A stretch of 64,000 bases of DNA from HGM13006 sp963650135 (GTDB lineage Bacteria > Bacillota > Clostridia > Oscillospirales > Oscillospiraceae): the NCBI GenBank assembly GCA_963650135.1, contig CAVJLG010000051.1:10300-74299 (forward strand), read 5' to 3'. Position numbers and translations under genes: made by a program. The stretch's first letter is position 1. Each line of letters starts with the position of its first letter. Positions 15,838-25,106 of the stretch are shown here, in pieces. Under the pieces are notes generated by a model. It made no database searches. It was not told where the DNA came from and saw only the letters and a list, made by a program, of their open reading frames with translations.

Positions 15838-16815
15838 ATGGAAACGGAAAAGAAGCCTCTGGTACAGGTAAAGAACCTGAAAAAATACTTCAATACCGGG
15901 CATAAAGAGGTGGTCAAGGCCCTGGACAACGTATCCTTTGACATCTATGAAGGGGAGACGGTGGGCCTGGTAGGCGAGTCCGGCTGCGGTAAGACCACCT
16001 GCGGACGAATCATCCTGGGCCTGTACGATAAAACCGACGGACAGGTACTCTATCGGGGCAAGGACGTGCATCAGATGTCCCGCAGCGAGAAATACGCCTT
16101 TAAGAAGCAGGCGCAGATCGTATTCCAGGACCCCTATTCTTCTCTGGACCCCCGCATGACGGTGGCGGATATCATTGCCGAGGGCATCGACATTCACCAT
16201 CTTGCCAAGGACCGGAAGGAGCGGCTCCAGAAGATTTATTATTATCTCAACGCCGTGGGCCTCAACGAATCCCATGCCAGCCGGTTTGTCCATGAGTTTT
16301 CCGGCGGACAGCGGCAGAGAATCGGAATCGCCCGGGCGCTGGCGGTGGAGCCGGAGTTTATTATGCTGGACGAGCCGATTTCTGCACTGGATGTATCCAT
16401 TCAGGCCCAGGTGGTAAACCTGCTTATCAAGCTCCAGAAAGAGAAGGGCCTGACGTATCTATTCGTGGCCCATGACCTGGCGATGGTTAAGCACATTTCT
16501 GACCGGATCGTGGTGATGTATCTGGGGACCGTGGTGGAAACCGCATCCTCCGAGGCGCTGTATGCAAAGCCACTGCATCCCTACACCCAGGCATTGATTT
16601 CCGCCATTCCCATTCCCGACCCGGAGCTGGAGCGGAAACGGGCGGCAGAAACCGTCCAGGGCGAGGCAACGGTTGCCGGTGCCACAGAGGGCTGCCGGTT
16701 CCGCACCCGCTGCAAGTTCGCAACGGAACGGTGCGCCCACGAGATGCCGGAGCTGCGCGAGGTGGAGCCCGGACATTTTGCGGCCTGCCATAACCTGGAG
16801 CAGATCGGAAAATGA
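15838..16815 (+). CDS. oppF: Peptide ABC transporter ATPase OppF
   Basis: 325 residues: Walker A GESGCGKT, signature FSGGQRQRI, Walker B IMLDEPISALDVS, and the C-terminal CRFRTRCKFATERC cysteine cluster matching OppD. The start lies two bases after the oppD stop. Its end overlaps the next small membrane protein by four bases. Confidence 0.92.
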   Translation: METEKKPLVQVKNLKKYFNTGHKEVVKALDNVSFDIYEGETVGLVGESGCGKTTCGRIILGLYDKTDGQVLYRGKDVHQMSRSEKYAFKKQAQIVFQDPYSSLDPRMTVADIIAEGIDIHHLAKDRKERLQKIYYYLNAVGLNESHASRFVHEFSGGQRQRIGIARALAVEPEFIMLDEPISALDVSIQAQVVNLLIKLQKEKGLTYLFVAHDLAMVKHISDRIVVMYLGTVVETASSEALYAKPLHPYTQALISAIPIPDPELERKRAAETVQGEATVAGATEGCRFRTRCKFATERCAHEMPELREVEPGHFAACHNLEQIGK

Positions 16816-17132
16816 AAATAGGAAAAATCATAAAAGAACTGGCGCTGATTTTGGGGTTTGCACTGGGTATCTTCCTGGTGCTTACCCTGATCGCCGGGGT
16901 ACGCAGTCTGCTGGGCGGAAGTCTGGGCGGAAGCCTATGGCGGCTGAGCACTTTTGTGGGTGCGATTATCTGGCTGCTGGCGGCGGTATTCCTGCTGAGC
17001 GGACGATTGGGACGGAAGCAGATGAAGCTGTGGAAGGCGCATTTTCCCCATATCAGCTTTGCAGGGGCCTTGATTGAGGTGGGCGCGGTGCTGATCGTCT
17101 TGGGCTGCGTTGTCAATTATGTTGTGTTATAA
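16812..17132 (+). CDS. Small membrane protein of the opp operon
   Basis: 106 residues with three likely membrane spans: LALILGFALGIFLVLTLIAG, FVGAIIWLLAAVFLLSG and AGALIEVGAVLIVLGCVVNY. I do not recognise the family. Its ATGA overlap with oppF and the close following gene place it in the same operon, so it may be an accessory of the importer or of the downstream reductase. Confidence 0.7.
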   Translation: MKIGKIIKELALILGFALGIFLVLTLIAGVRSLLGGSLGGSLWRLSTFVGAIIWLLAAVFLLSGRLGRKQMKLWKAHFPHISFAGALIEVGAVLIVLGCVVNYVVL

Positions 17133-17148
17133 CGGAAGGAGCGGTATC

Positions 17149-19089
17149 ATGCAAACAAAGTATCCGCATATGTTTTCCCCCATCACCATCGGGGGCGTAA
17201 CGTTTAAAAATAGAATTTGGTCGGCACCGGCCGGGGCCCATCTGCTCTATGGCAAAGAGGGCTATCCCAATGACCATGTGGTGGCCTATTATGCCAATAA
17301 GGCAAGAGGCGGCAGTGCGAACATTACGGTTTCTGCGCAGAATATGGACATTTATCAGGAATATGATAACGTCCATGCCCATGAGAATATCTTTGACTCC
17401 GAGAACCACCGGTTCTGGAATCACCTTACCGATGCCATTCATTTTTATGGCGCGAAGGCATCTCTGGAGCTGCTGGGCTTCTCCTATCACGGCAGAAACT
17501 ATAAGGGCGAGCTGGTGAGCTATTCCGTCAACGGCGAGGAGGGCACGCAGATTCTGGACAAGGCTGCCATGGAGAGCATTGCCTCCATCTATGCCGATGC
17601 GGCGGAAAATGCACTGAAATGCGGCTTTGATATGATCCTGATTCACGGCGGCCATGGCCTGATTCTCAGCCAGATGCTGTCGCCCAAGTTCAACACCCGT
17701 ACCGATGAATTCGGCGGATGTCTTGCCAATCGCGCCAAGTTCCCCATTATGATCCTCGACGCCATTCGCGCCCGAGTGGGGAAGAAGCTGCTGATTGAGT
17801 ACCGTATTTCCGGCTCTGAGCTGGGGGGCGACGACTGCTTTACTCCCGATGACTGCGTGGCCTTCCTGGAGATGGTGCAGGATAAGATCGACATTGCCCA
17901 TATCTCCGCAGGCAGCTTCTTTACGGATACCGAGCATATCATGCACCCCAACAACTTCCTGCTGCCGGGACATAACACCTATCTTGCGGAGTATGTGAAG
18001 AAGTCCGGCAAGATTCATATCCCGATTCTGACCCTGGGCGCCTATCAGCAGCCCCAGGATATTGAGTCGGCGCTGGCTGCCGGGAAGGCAGATATCGTTG
18101 CCATGGCCCGTGGCACCATTGCCGATGCTGCGCTGGTGAATAAGTCGAGAAAGGGCAAGGAGGACGAAATCATCCCCTGCATCAAGTGCTTCCACTGTCT
18201 GGACTATCGCCGGGCGGCAACGTTCGGCTGCTCCGTGAACCCCACTGTGGGCAGAGAGGCGCGGCTTCCTGTGCTGGTGCCGCCGAAGGAGGAAACCAAG
18301 AAGGTAGTCATTATTGGCGGCGGACCGGCCGGTATGGAGGCTGCCATTACCGCAAAGCAGCGGGGCCATGAAGTAATCCTGCTGGAGAAGAACGGCGTAC
18401 TGGGCGGCAAGCTGAATTTCTCCCGTCAGGTGCCCTTTAAGCGGGACCTGTGCAAGTTTATGGACTACCTGATCCACATGGTGGAGAAGACCGGCGTGGA
18501 GGTTCGGCTGAACACCGAGGCCACCGTAGAGCTGGTGGAGTCTCTGGAGCCTGATGTGGTGATTGCTGCCGTTGGTGCAAAGGCGCTGGTGCCCCCGATT
18601 CCCGGCGTGGACGGCGCGAATGTTATTACCGCCGAGGAGGCCTATCGGAAGGTGAAGGCAGGCGAAGACATTGGGCAGAAGATTGCCGTATTGGGTGGCG
18701 GCGACGTAGGCTGCGAAACCGCGGTATACCTTGCCCAGGAGGCCGGAAAGACGGTCAGCCTGGTGGAGATGACCGGCACCCTGGCGGCTGCTTCCTGCGC
18801 CATCCCCAGAACCGCCATTACCAAGGAGATTGAGAAGTGTGTGGACGCGCATGTGAATTCCCGCTGCACCGGTATTACCAAGGACGGGATTACCTATGTG
18901 GATGCAACCGGCGAGCACAGCATTCAGGCTGACACCGTGGTGCTTTCCGCGGGCATGGTGCCCCAGAAGGACCAGGCTGAGGCATTCCGCATGATCGCCG
19001 GAGAGTTCTTCCCCATTGGCGACTGCGTGAAAGCCAACAATGTCCGTACCGCCGTCCGCACCGGCTATGACAGCGCGATCCAGCTGTAA
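17149..19089 (+). CDS. NADH:flavin oxidoreductase / FAD-dependent reductase (2,4-dienoyl-CoA reductase / BaiCD type)
   Basis: 646 residues in the three-part layout of Fe-S old yellow enzymes: FMN barrel (residues ~1-340), a [4Fe-4S] site CIKCFHCLDYRRAATFGC near 343, an FAD domain starting VVIIGGGPAGMEAA near 385, and an NAD(P) motif KIAVLGGGDVGCETA near 510. Members reduce activated C=C bonds (enoates, dienoyl-CoA, bile-acid intermediates). The substrate here is unknown. The start at 17149 is 7 bases behind GGAAGGAG. It sits between an importer and a cysteine desulfidase-like gene, so its substrate may come from peptide or amino acid breakdown. Confidence 0.88.
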   Translation: MQTKYPHMFSPITIGGVTFKNRIWSAPAGAHLLYGKEGYPNDHVVAYYANKARGGSANITVSAQNMDIYQEYDNVHAHENIFDSENHRFWNHLTDAIHFYGAKASLELLGFSYHGRNYKGELVSYSVNGEEGTQILDKAAMESIASIYADAAENALKCGFDMILIHGGHGLILSQMLSPKFNTRTDEFGGCLANRAKFPIMILDAIRARVGKKLLIEYRISGSELGGDDCFTPDDCVAFLEMVQDKIDIAHISAGSFFTDTEHIMHPNNFLLPGHNTYLAEYVKKSGKIHIPILTLGAYQQPQDIESALAAGKADIVAMARGTIADAALVNKSRKGKEDEIIPCIKCFHCLDYRRAATFGCSVNPTVGREARLPVLVPPKEETKKVVIIGGGPAGMEAAITAKQRGHEVILLEKNGVLGGKLNFSRQVPFKRDLCKFMDYLIHMVEKTGVEVRLNTEATVELVESLEPDVVIAAVGAKALVPPIPGVDGANVITAEEAYRKVKAGEDIGQKIAVLGGGDVGCETAVYLAQEAGKTVSLVEMTGTLAAASCAIPRTAITKEIEKCVDAHVNSRCTGITKDGITYVDATGEHSIQADTVVLSAGMVPQKDQAEAFRMIAGEFFPIGDCVKANNVRTAVRTGYDSAIQL

Positions 19090-19102
19090 GGGAGTTGGTA
19101 CC

Positions 19103-20380
19103 ATGGACAAAACAATCTATGATGCCTATGTAGACATCCTCAAAGAAGAGCTGCTGCCTGCAATGGGCTGTACAGAACCCATTGCGGTGGCCTATGCCGG
19201 TGCCCTGGCGAGAAAAGCGCTGGGGGCACTGCCGGAGCGGGTGGACCTCTGCGTCAGCGGCAATATTATTAAAAATGTAAAGTCCGTCATTGTGCCCCAC
19301 ACCGGAGGCCGGAAGGGCCTGAAGGTGGCCGTGGCGGTGGGCATTTGCTGCGGCGATGCGGACCAGGAGCTGGAGGTCATCTCCGGCGTGACCGAGCAGC
19401 AGCTAAAGGAGCTGGACGAATATCTGGAGCAGGTGGAGGTGAAAATCACCGAGTCCACTGCCAACTGCCCCTTTGACATCCAGGTTACCGTCTACCACGG
19501 AGCAGACAGCGCCTATGCCCGGATTATCGGGCACCATACCAATGTGGTGCGCCTGCAAAAGAACGATACCGTGCTGTTGGAGGTGCCCTTCCAGGATGAT
19601 CTGGTGCAGGCACCGGAGAACCGGAAGCTGCTGGATGTAGAGCATATTGTCCAGTTTGCCGATGAGGTGGCGATTCCGGATGTGCAGGAGGTGCTCCAGC
19701 GGCAGATCGACTACAATATGGCCATTGCCCAGGCGGGTATGGATGGCAGCTATGGCGCAACCATCGGTAAAATTCTGCTGAAATCCTATGGAAACTGCAT
19801 TCAGAACCGGGCAAAGGCCTGGGCGGCGGCGGGGTCCGATGCAAGAATGTGCGGCTGTGAGCTGCCGGTGGTCATTAACTCCGGCAGCGGCAACCAGGGC
19901 ATGACGACGTCGATTCCTGTGATCGTCTATGCCCGGGAGATGGGCATGACCCAGGATGCGCTGTATCGGGCGCTGGTGGTTTCCAACCTGGTGACCATCC
20001 ATCTGAAAACCGGCATTGGCAGTCTGTCGGCCTACTGCGGCGCCACCAGTGCGGGCTGCGGCGCCGGTGCGGGCATCTGCTATCTCTACGGCGGGCGGTA
20101 TGACCAGATCAGCCATACCATTGTCAACGCCCTGGCCATTAACTCCGGCATGATCTGTGACGGGGCCAAGGCCAGCTGCGCGGCAAAAATTGCCTCTGCG
20201 GTAGAGGCGGGCCTGTTGGGCATGCAGATGAATATGCACGACAGCCAGTTCTTCGGCGGCGATGGCATCGTCATCAAGGGCGTGGAAAATACCATTCGCG
20301 CGGTGAGCCAGATTGCCCGGGAGGGCATGCGCGGTACCGATCAGGAAATTATCCACTTGATGATCGGCAGCGAGGATTGA
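19103..20380 (+). CDS. cyuA: L-cysteine desulfidase family protein (UPF0597/CyuA)
   Basis: 426 residues, the usual length of the CyuA/YhaM family, Fe-S relatives of L-serine dehydratase alpha. Visible: N-terminal MGCTEPIAVAYAGALA, SGNIIKNVKSVIVPHTGG, INSGSGNQGMTTSIPV, and the cysteine-rich YCGATSAGCGAGAGICYLYGG ending in ICDGAKASCAAKIA. These enzymes split L-cysteine to pyruvate, ammonia and sulfide. It is 13 bases behind the flavin reductase, with AAGGGAG before the ATG, so it is last in the opp operon; the operon may feed on cysteine-containing peptides (inference). Confidence 0.85.
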   Translation: MDKTIYDAYVDILKEELLPAMGCTEPIAVAYAGALARKALGALPERVDLCVSGNIIKNVKSVIVPHTGGRKGLKVAVAVGICCGDADQELEVISGVTEQQLKELDEYLEQVEVKITESTANCPFDIQVTVYHGADSAYARIIGHHTNVVRLQKNDTVLLEVPFQDDLVQAPENRKLLDVEHIVQFADEVAIPDVQEVLQRQIDYNMAIAQAGMDGSYGATIGKILLKSYGNCIQNRAKAWAAAGSDARMCGCELPVVINSGSGNQGMTTSIPVIVYAREMGMTQDALYRALVVSNLVTIHLKTGIGSLSAYCGATSAGCGAGAGICYLYGGRYDQISHTIVNALAINSGMICDGAKASCAAKIASAVEAGLLGMQMNMHDSQFFGGDGIVIKGVENTIRAVSQIAREGMRGTDQEIIHLMIGSED

Positions 20381-20405
20381 TTGCCCGCGTAAATTGTGCT
20401 AGAAT
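20377..20405 (+). promoter_or_regulatory. Possible promoter of the LysR gene
   Basis: TTGATT (20377-20382, overlapping the cyuA stop) and TAGAAT (20400-20405), spacing 17. It would let the regulator be made independently of the opp operon. Confidence 0.45.
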
Positions 20406-20426
20406 GTGCCCGAAGGGGATGAGCGT

Positions 20427-21359
20427 ATGACAGTGCTTCAAATGCAGTGCTTTTTAGAGGCGGCACAGCTGGGCAGCTTTGCGGTTGCTTCTGAAAAGCT
20501 GTATATTTCCCAGCCTACTATGAGCCGACAGATTCGCACCCTGGAGGAAGAGCTTCAGGTGGCGCTGTTTGTTCGGGATCATAACGCGGTAAAGCTTACG
20601 GACATTGGCCGGGAGCTGCTGCCTATGGTCAAGTCCCTGTATGAGGGCTATGTGAACTCCAGTAAGGCCATTCAGGAAACCGTCAACCGGCGGCTGGATC
20701 GGCTGCGCATCGGCATTCTGGACAGCCTGAGCTTTGTGGACCCGATGCGGGAGGCGGTGCTGATGGTGAAGCGCGCCTATCCCAAGGCGAATATTCAGAT
20801 TTGTCATCTGCCGCTGCGGCAGAGCTGCGGGGCGTTGCGAGACGGCAGCCTGGATGTACTCTTTATGCTCAACACCTCCATGGCCAGCTGGGACCGGGTC
20901 CGGTCTATGGCGCTCTATCGGGACAGAATGTGTCTGGCGGTGCCCTATGACCATCCCAATGCCGGGCTCACGAATATTTCCAATGAGGAAATTCAGCACT
21001 ATTTTGGGGATATGCACTATATGCTCCTGGCGGCGGAGGAATTTGAACCGCCCCTGCGGATGGAAAAGGTCAATACCGTTACCGGCTATCATGAGGACTA
21101 TGTCAATAAGCTGTCCGGCCCCTTTGCAGAGCTGGATTCGCTGATGACCATGGCACATGCGGGAGTTGTGATTACCTGCATCAATGAAACCGGTATACTG
21201 CGGAAGGACCCCAAGGTGAAGCTGATCCCACTGGTGGACCGAACACCGGAGGGGGACAAAGATCACGAGGTGTTCATCAATCCCTATTGGTTGGAGGGCA
21301 GCGAAAGCGAACTGCTGCGCTACTTCCTGGACTGCCTCAGCAAAACAAAACCCGAATAA
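20427..21359 (+). CDS. LysR-family transcriptional regulator
   Basis: 310 residues. The N-terminal winged helix reads MTVLQMQCFLEAAQLGSFAV, then ASEKLYISQPTMSRQIRTLE, the classic LysR start. A substrate-binding domain begins near residue 90 (LDRLRIGILDSLSFVDPMRE). It lies directly downstream of the opp-reductase-cyuA genes and probably controls them in response to an amino-acid-derived signal (inference from position). The ATG at 20427 follows AAGGGGA. Confidence 0.88.
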   Translation: MTVLQMQCFLEAAQLGSFAVASEKLYISQPTMSRQIRTLEEELQVALFVRDHNAVKLTDIGRELLPMVKSLYEGYVNSSKAIQETVNRRLDRLRIGILDSLSFVDPMREAVLMVKRAYPKANIQICHLPLRQSCGALRDGSLDVLFMLNTSMASWDRVRSMALYRDRMCLAVPYDHPNAGLTNISNEEIQHYFGDMHYMLLAAEEFEPPLRMEKVNTVTGYHEDYVNKLSGPFAELDSLMTMAHAGVVITCINETGILRKDPKVKLIPLVDRTPEGDKDHEVFINPYWLEGSESELLRYFLDCLSKTKPE

Positions 21360-21365
21360 AACAAA

Positions 21366-21414
21366 ACCCACCTCTGCTGCCGGAAGATCCGGAAACAGGG
21401 GTGGGTATTTTGCT
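21366..21414. terminator. Bidirectional terminator
   Basis: Stem ACCCACCTCTG (21366-21376) with CAGGGGTGGGT (21396-21406) including one G-U pair, and an inner CCGG/CCGG stem, then TATTTTG. It lies between convergent genes. Confidence 0.8.
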
Positions 21415-21420
21415 GAGAAA

Positions 21421-22452
21421 TCAGAGAATGTCAATGAGCGCCTGTACATCCCCCTGGGTGGTGGCCCAGCTGGTTGCAAAGCGCACGGCGGTATGTTCGC
21501 CGTCCAGCTGCTCCCAGAAGCCGAAGGAAACCTGCGCAGAAAGCCGCTCGTAGGCTTCACGTCTTAGAATCGGGAAAATCTGATTGGTGGGGGACTGGAA
21601 CAGCAGAGGATAGCCCTTTTCCTGGAGGGCCTTCTGCAATTGCTGCGCATAGGTTACGGCAGTCTTTCCAATATGGAGATAAAGGTCCTCTGTAAACAGC
21701 CGGTCAAACTGAATCCCCAGTAGGCGGCCCTTTGCCAGCAGTGCCCCATGCTGCTTGATGATGGTGAAAAAGTGGGGGATCAGTCCGGCGTTGGGAATCA
21801 CTACAGCCTCACCCAAGAGTGCCCCGCATTTTGTTCCGCCAATGTAAAAAGCGTCGCAGAGGCGGGCCAAATCCGGGAGCGTCACGTCGTTTTCCGGGCT
21901 GGAGAGGGCATAGGCAAGGCGCGCGCCGTCGATATAAAGGGGCAGCTGATGGGCCTTGCAGACCTGATGGATGGCGGTCAGCTCTGCAAGAGAGTATAGC
22001 GTGCCGTATTCCGTGGGCTGGGAGAGATAGACCATTCCGGGCATCACCGTATGCTCACGGTTCGCGTCGCCGTTGTACACATCCATGGCATGGGCAATGG
22101 TTTCGGCGGAGATTTTCCCCAGCTCATGGGGCAGCGTCAAAACCTTGTGACCGCCAAACTCAATGGCACCGGCCTCGTGGGTGCTGACATGGCCGGTTTC
22201 GGCACAGAGCACCCCCTGATAGGAACGAAGAATTCCGTCGATTACCGTGGCGTTGGTTTGCGTGCCGCCCACCAGAAAGTAGATTTCGGCGTGGGGGCAT
22301 TGGCAGGCGGCGCGAATTTTCTCCTTGGCGGCATCGCAGTAGGGATCAAAGCCGTACCCTTCGGTTTTCTCCAGATTGCTGTCCAGAAGCGCCTGGAGAA
22401 TCGATGGATGCGCGCCCTCCATATAGTCGGAGGTGAAATGCAGCTGAGGCAT
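21421..22452 (-). CDS. Low-specificity threonine aldolase-like PLP enzyme
   Basis: 343 residues, aspartate-aminotransferase fold. Visible: FTSDYMEGAHPSIL start, FLVGGTQTNATV, HVSTHEAGAIEFGGHKV, IDGARLAYAL (PLP-nitrogen Asp) and the PLP lysine in FYIGGTKCGALLGE. Family members cleave beta-hydroxy amino acids such as threonine to glycine and acetaldehyde; closely related beta-eliminating lyases exist. The start MPQLHFTSD at 22452 is preceded by AAGGAG. It is a single-gene unit with its own TTGCAT promoter. Confidence 0.85.
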   Translation of the reverse strand: MPQLHFTSDYMEGAHPSILQALLDSNLEKTEGYGFDPYCDAAKEKIRAACQCPHAEIYFLVGGTQTNATVIDGILRSYQGVLCAETGHVSTHEAGAIEFGGHKVLTLPHELGKISAETIAHAMDVYNGDANREHTVMPGMVYLSQPTEYGTLYSLAELTAIHQVCKAHQLPLYIDGARLAYALSSPENDVTLPDLARLCDAFYIGGTKCGALLGEAVVIPNAGLIPHFFTIIKQHGALLAKGRLLGIQFDRLFTEDLYLHIGKTAVTYAQQLQKALQEKGYPLLFQSPTNQIFPILRREAYERLSAQVSFGFWEQLDGEHTAVRFATSWATTQGDVQALIDIL

Positions 22453-22486
22453 AAGAAGGACTCCTTTTTGACAGAATTTTTCGAAT

Positions 22487-22515
22487 ATTATACAACAAAC
22501 GGAGTGCGGATGCAA
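22487..22515 (-). promoter_or_regulatory. Promoter of the threonine-aldolase-like gene
   Basis: On the minus strand TTGCAT (22510-22515) and TATAAT (22487-22492), spacing 17. Confidence 0.75.
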
Positions 22516-22527
22516 CGGAACGCTGTG

Positions 22528-22556
22528 TTTACACCGGCGGGGATTCGTGATATAAT
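22528..22556 (+). promoter_or_regulatory. Promoter of argS
   Basis: TTTACA (22528-22533) and TATAAT (22551-22556), spacing 17, divergent from the preceding promoter. Confidence 0.65.
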
Positions 22557-22604
22557 AACCTTAACTATGGTCTTTGACCGTCATTGCGAAAGGATAAGAG
22601 AACT

Positions 22605-24374
22605 ATGGAAAAACTCATTGATCGGATCTCCGAGCAGGTATCCGCTGCGTTTGAGAAGGCCGGTTATGCGCCGGAGCTTGGGCGGGTCAGCGTTTCCGCG
22701 CGCCCGGACCTGTGCGAATATCAGTGTAATGGCAGCATGAAGGCAGCCAAGCAATATCATAAAGCCCCCATCCAGATCGCTGAGGAGGCCGTGGCACAGC
22801 TCCAGGGCAACCCCGCCTTCCTGTCGGTGGAGGCAGTAAAGCCCGGCTTTATCAACCTGCGCCTGGCGCCGGAGTATGTGGCAGACTATCTTCGGGACAT
22901 GGCAAAGGCGGAGAAATTCGGCCTCCAGGGCGAGGAGAAGCCCAAAACCGTGGTCATTGATTACGGCGGCGCCAACGTTGCAAAGCCCCTGCATGTTGGT
23001 CATATCCGTCCCGCCATCATTGGCGAGGCAGTCAAGCGCATTGAGCGGTATATGGGCAACCATGTGATCGGCGACGTGCACCTGGGCGACTGGGGCCTCC
23101 AGATGGGCCTGATTATCGAGGGCATTCGGGAGCGTCAGCCGGAGCTTCCTTATTTTGAACCGGATTTCCAGGGGGAATATCCCGCAGAGCCGCCCTTTAC
23201 CATCTCTGAGCTGGAGCAGATTTATCCTGCTGCCTCCGCAAAGAGCAAGGAGGACCCGGCGTTCTCTGCTCGAGCCCATGAGGCAACCCTGAAGCTTCAG
23301 CAGGGAGATCGGGGCTATATGGCAATCTGGCGCCATGTGATGAATGTATCCGTGGCGGATTTGAAGAAGAATTACAAGAACCTCAACGTGGAATTCGACC
23401 TGTGGAAGGGCGAAAGCGACGCCGAGCCCTATATTGCCGACATGGTGAAGTATTTGAAGGACGGCGGCTATGCGGTGGAGAGCCAGGGGGCGCTGGTGGT
23501 CAACGTCCAGGAGCCCGAGGATAAGAAGGAGATTCCTCCCTGCATTATTTTGAAGTCCGACGGCGCAACCCTCTATGCCACCACGGACCTTGCGACCCTG
23601 GTACAGCGGGAGCAGGACTATCACCCCGACAAGGTGCTCTATGTGGTAGACAAGCGGCAGGCCCTGCATTTTGAACAGGTGTTCCGCACCGCGAAGAAGT
23701 CCCATATTGTGCCCGAAAGCACTGAGCTCCAGTTCCTGGGCTTCGGCACCATGAACGGCAAGGACGGCAAGCCCTTTAAGACCCGTTCCGGCGGCGTAAT
23801 GCGGCTGGAGTATCTGATCTCTGAGATCACCGATACGGTCAAGCAGCGGATTCTGGAGAACAACATCATCACCGGTGATGCGGTGGATGAGATTGCAGGG
23901 ATCATTGCCGTGGCGGCCCTGAAATATGGTGACCTTTCCAACCTGGCCACCAAGGACTATGCCTTTGATATGGATCGGTTCTCCGCTTTTGAGGGCAACA
24001 CCGGCCCCTATATCCTCTATACCATCGTCCGGATCAAGTCCATTCTGTCCAAATATCAGGAGAAGACCGGAAACGATCCCATGGCGGCGGAGCTGCTGCC
24101 TGCCCAGAACCAGATTGAGAAGGACCTGATGCTCCAGATCAGCCGGTTTGCGGACAACATCCAGCTGGCTTATCGGGACACCCAGCCCAATGTGCTGTGT
24201 GCTTATATCTATGACCTCTGCTGTGCGGTAAACCGGTTCTATCATGAAACCCGGATTCTTACCGAGACGGACGAAACACGGCAGCAGGGCTACATTGCCC
24301 TTATCACCCTGGCCAAGCGGGTGCTGGAAACCTGCATCGACCTTCTGGGCTTTGAAGCGCCGGAGAAGATGTAA
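22605..24374 (+). CDS. argS: Arginyl-tRNA synthetase
   Basis: 589 residues, class I synthetase. N-terminal tRNA-recognition domain, then the HIGH-type motif in DYGGANVAKPLHVGHIRP near residue 125. The KMSKS position is degenerate (FKTRSGGVMRLEYLI), which is common in this enzyme. The C-terminal anticodon-binding domain contains CAVNRFYHETRIL and ends EAPEKM as expected. The start at 22605 lies 10 bases behind AAAGGA. It is followed after three bases by sfsA. A 770-codon open frame on the opposite strand is an artefact of codon bias. Confidence 0.95.
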   Translation: MEKLIDRISEQVSAAFEKAGYAPELGRVSVSARPDLCEYQCNGSMKAAKQYHKAPIQIAEEAVAQLQGNPAFLSVEAVKPGFINLRLAPEYVADYLRDMAKAEKFGLQGEEKPKTVVIDYGGANVAKPLHVGHIRPAIIGEAVKRIERYMGNHVIGDVHLGDWGLQMGLIIEGIRERQPELPYFEPDFQGEYPAEPPFTISELEQIYPAASAKSKEDPAFSARAHEATLKLQQGDRGYMAIWRHVMNVSVADLKKNYKNLNVEFDLWKGESDAEPYIADMVKYLKDGGYAVESQGALVVNVQEPEDKKEIPPCIILKSDGATLYATTDLATLVQREQDYHPDKVLYVVDKRQALHFEQVFRTAKKSHIVPESTELQFLGFGTMNGKDGKPFKTRSGGVMRLEYLISEITDTVKQRILENNIITGDAVDEIAGIIAVAALKYGDLSNLATKDYAFDMDRFSAFEGNTGPYILYTIVRIKSILSKYQEKTGNDPMAAELLPAQNQIEKDLMLQISRFADNIQLAYRDTQPNVLCAYIYDLCCAVNRFYHETRILTETDETRQQGYIALITLAKRVLETCIDLLGFEAPEKM

Positions 24375-24377
24375 GCC

Positions 24378-25061
24378 TTGCGCTACGCTCAGGTAAAACA
24401 GGGGCGGTTTCTCAGCCGCCCCAATCGATTCATTGCCCATGTGGAAATGGACGGAAAAACGGAGATCTGCCATGTGAAAAACACCGGGCGCTGCCGGGAA
24501 CTGCTGGTGCCCGGGGCGGCGGTCTGGTGCGCCAAGGCGGAGAACCCAAACCGGAAAACCGCATTTGATCTCATTGCCGTGGAAAAGGGACCGTATCTTG
24601 TGAATATGGACTCCCAGGCGCCCAATCAGGCAGTGGGCGAGTGGCTCCGAGCCGGCGGAGTGGGCAAGGCAGAAGTTGTGTTGCCGGAGCGGCGCTTTCA
24701 TGATTCCCGGTTTGACTTCTATTTGGAGCGGGACGGAAAGCCCATGTTTCTGGAGGTCAAGGGCGTGACCCTGGAGGAAGACGGCGTTTGCCGCTTTCCC
24801 GATGCGCCCACTCAGCGCGGGGCAAGGCATCTGCGGGAACTGATTCTGGCAAAGCAGCAGGGCTATGATGCGGCGGTGTTGTTCGTGATTCAAATGGCCC
24901 CGGTGCGGTATCTTGCGCCCAATGATGCAACAGACCCGGAGTTCGGAAAAGCGCTGCGGGAAGCGGCGGCCAGCGGGGTTTCGGTGCTGGCGGTAGATTG
25001 TACTGTAACACCGGATACCATGACCATCGGCAATCCCGTGGAAGTGCGGCTCACAGAATAA
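24378..25061 (+). CDS. sfsA: Sugar fermentation stimulation protein A homologue
   Basis: 227 residues. Visible: FLSRPNRFIAHVEMDG, CHVKNTGRCRELLVPGA and the nuclease-like core FDFYLERDGKPMFLEVKGVT, all typical of SfsA. The biochemical role is unsettled; the fold resembles PD-(D/E)XK nucleases. A TTG start at 24378 is needed, since no ATG precedes the conserved N-terminus; GGAG of the argS 3' end serves as ribosome site. It is co-transcribed with argS. Confidence 0.88.
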   Translation: MRYAQVKQGRFLSRPNRFIAHVEMDGKTEICHVKNTGRCRELLVPGAAVWCAKAENPNRKTAFDLIAVEKGPYLVNMDSQAPNQAVGEWLRAGGVGKAEVVLPERRFHDSRFDFYLERDGKPMFLEVKGVTLEEDGVCRFPDAPTQRGARHLRELILAKQQGYDAAVLFVIQMAPVRYLAPNDATDPEFGKALREAAASGVSVLAVDCTVTPDTMTIGNPVEVRLTE

Positions 25062-25065
25062 AAAT

Positions 25066-25106
25066 AGGAGGACAGTACCGAGTTTTGTCGGCGCTGTCCT
25101 CTTTTA
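25066..25106 (+). terminator. Intrinsic terminator after sfsA
   Basis: Stem GAGGACAG (25068-25075) with CTGTCCTC (25094-25101), an inner CCGA/TCGG stem, then TTTT. Confidence 0.82.

Noticed and set aside
17113..19110. Open frame of about 665 codons on the minus strand
   Set aside because: Antisense to the Fe-S flavin reductase, whose cofactor motifs are intact; the antisense product is His/Gly/Leu-rich without motifs.
22581..24893. Open frame of about 770 codons on the minus strand
   Set aside because: Antisense to argS and part of sfsA, both clearly real.
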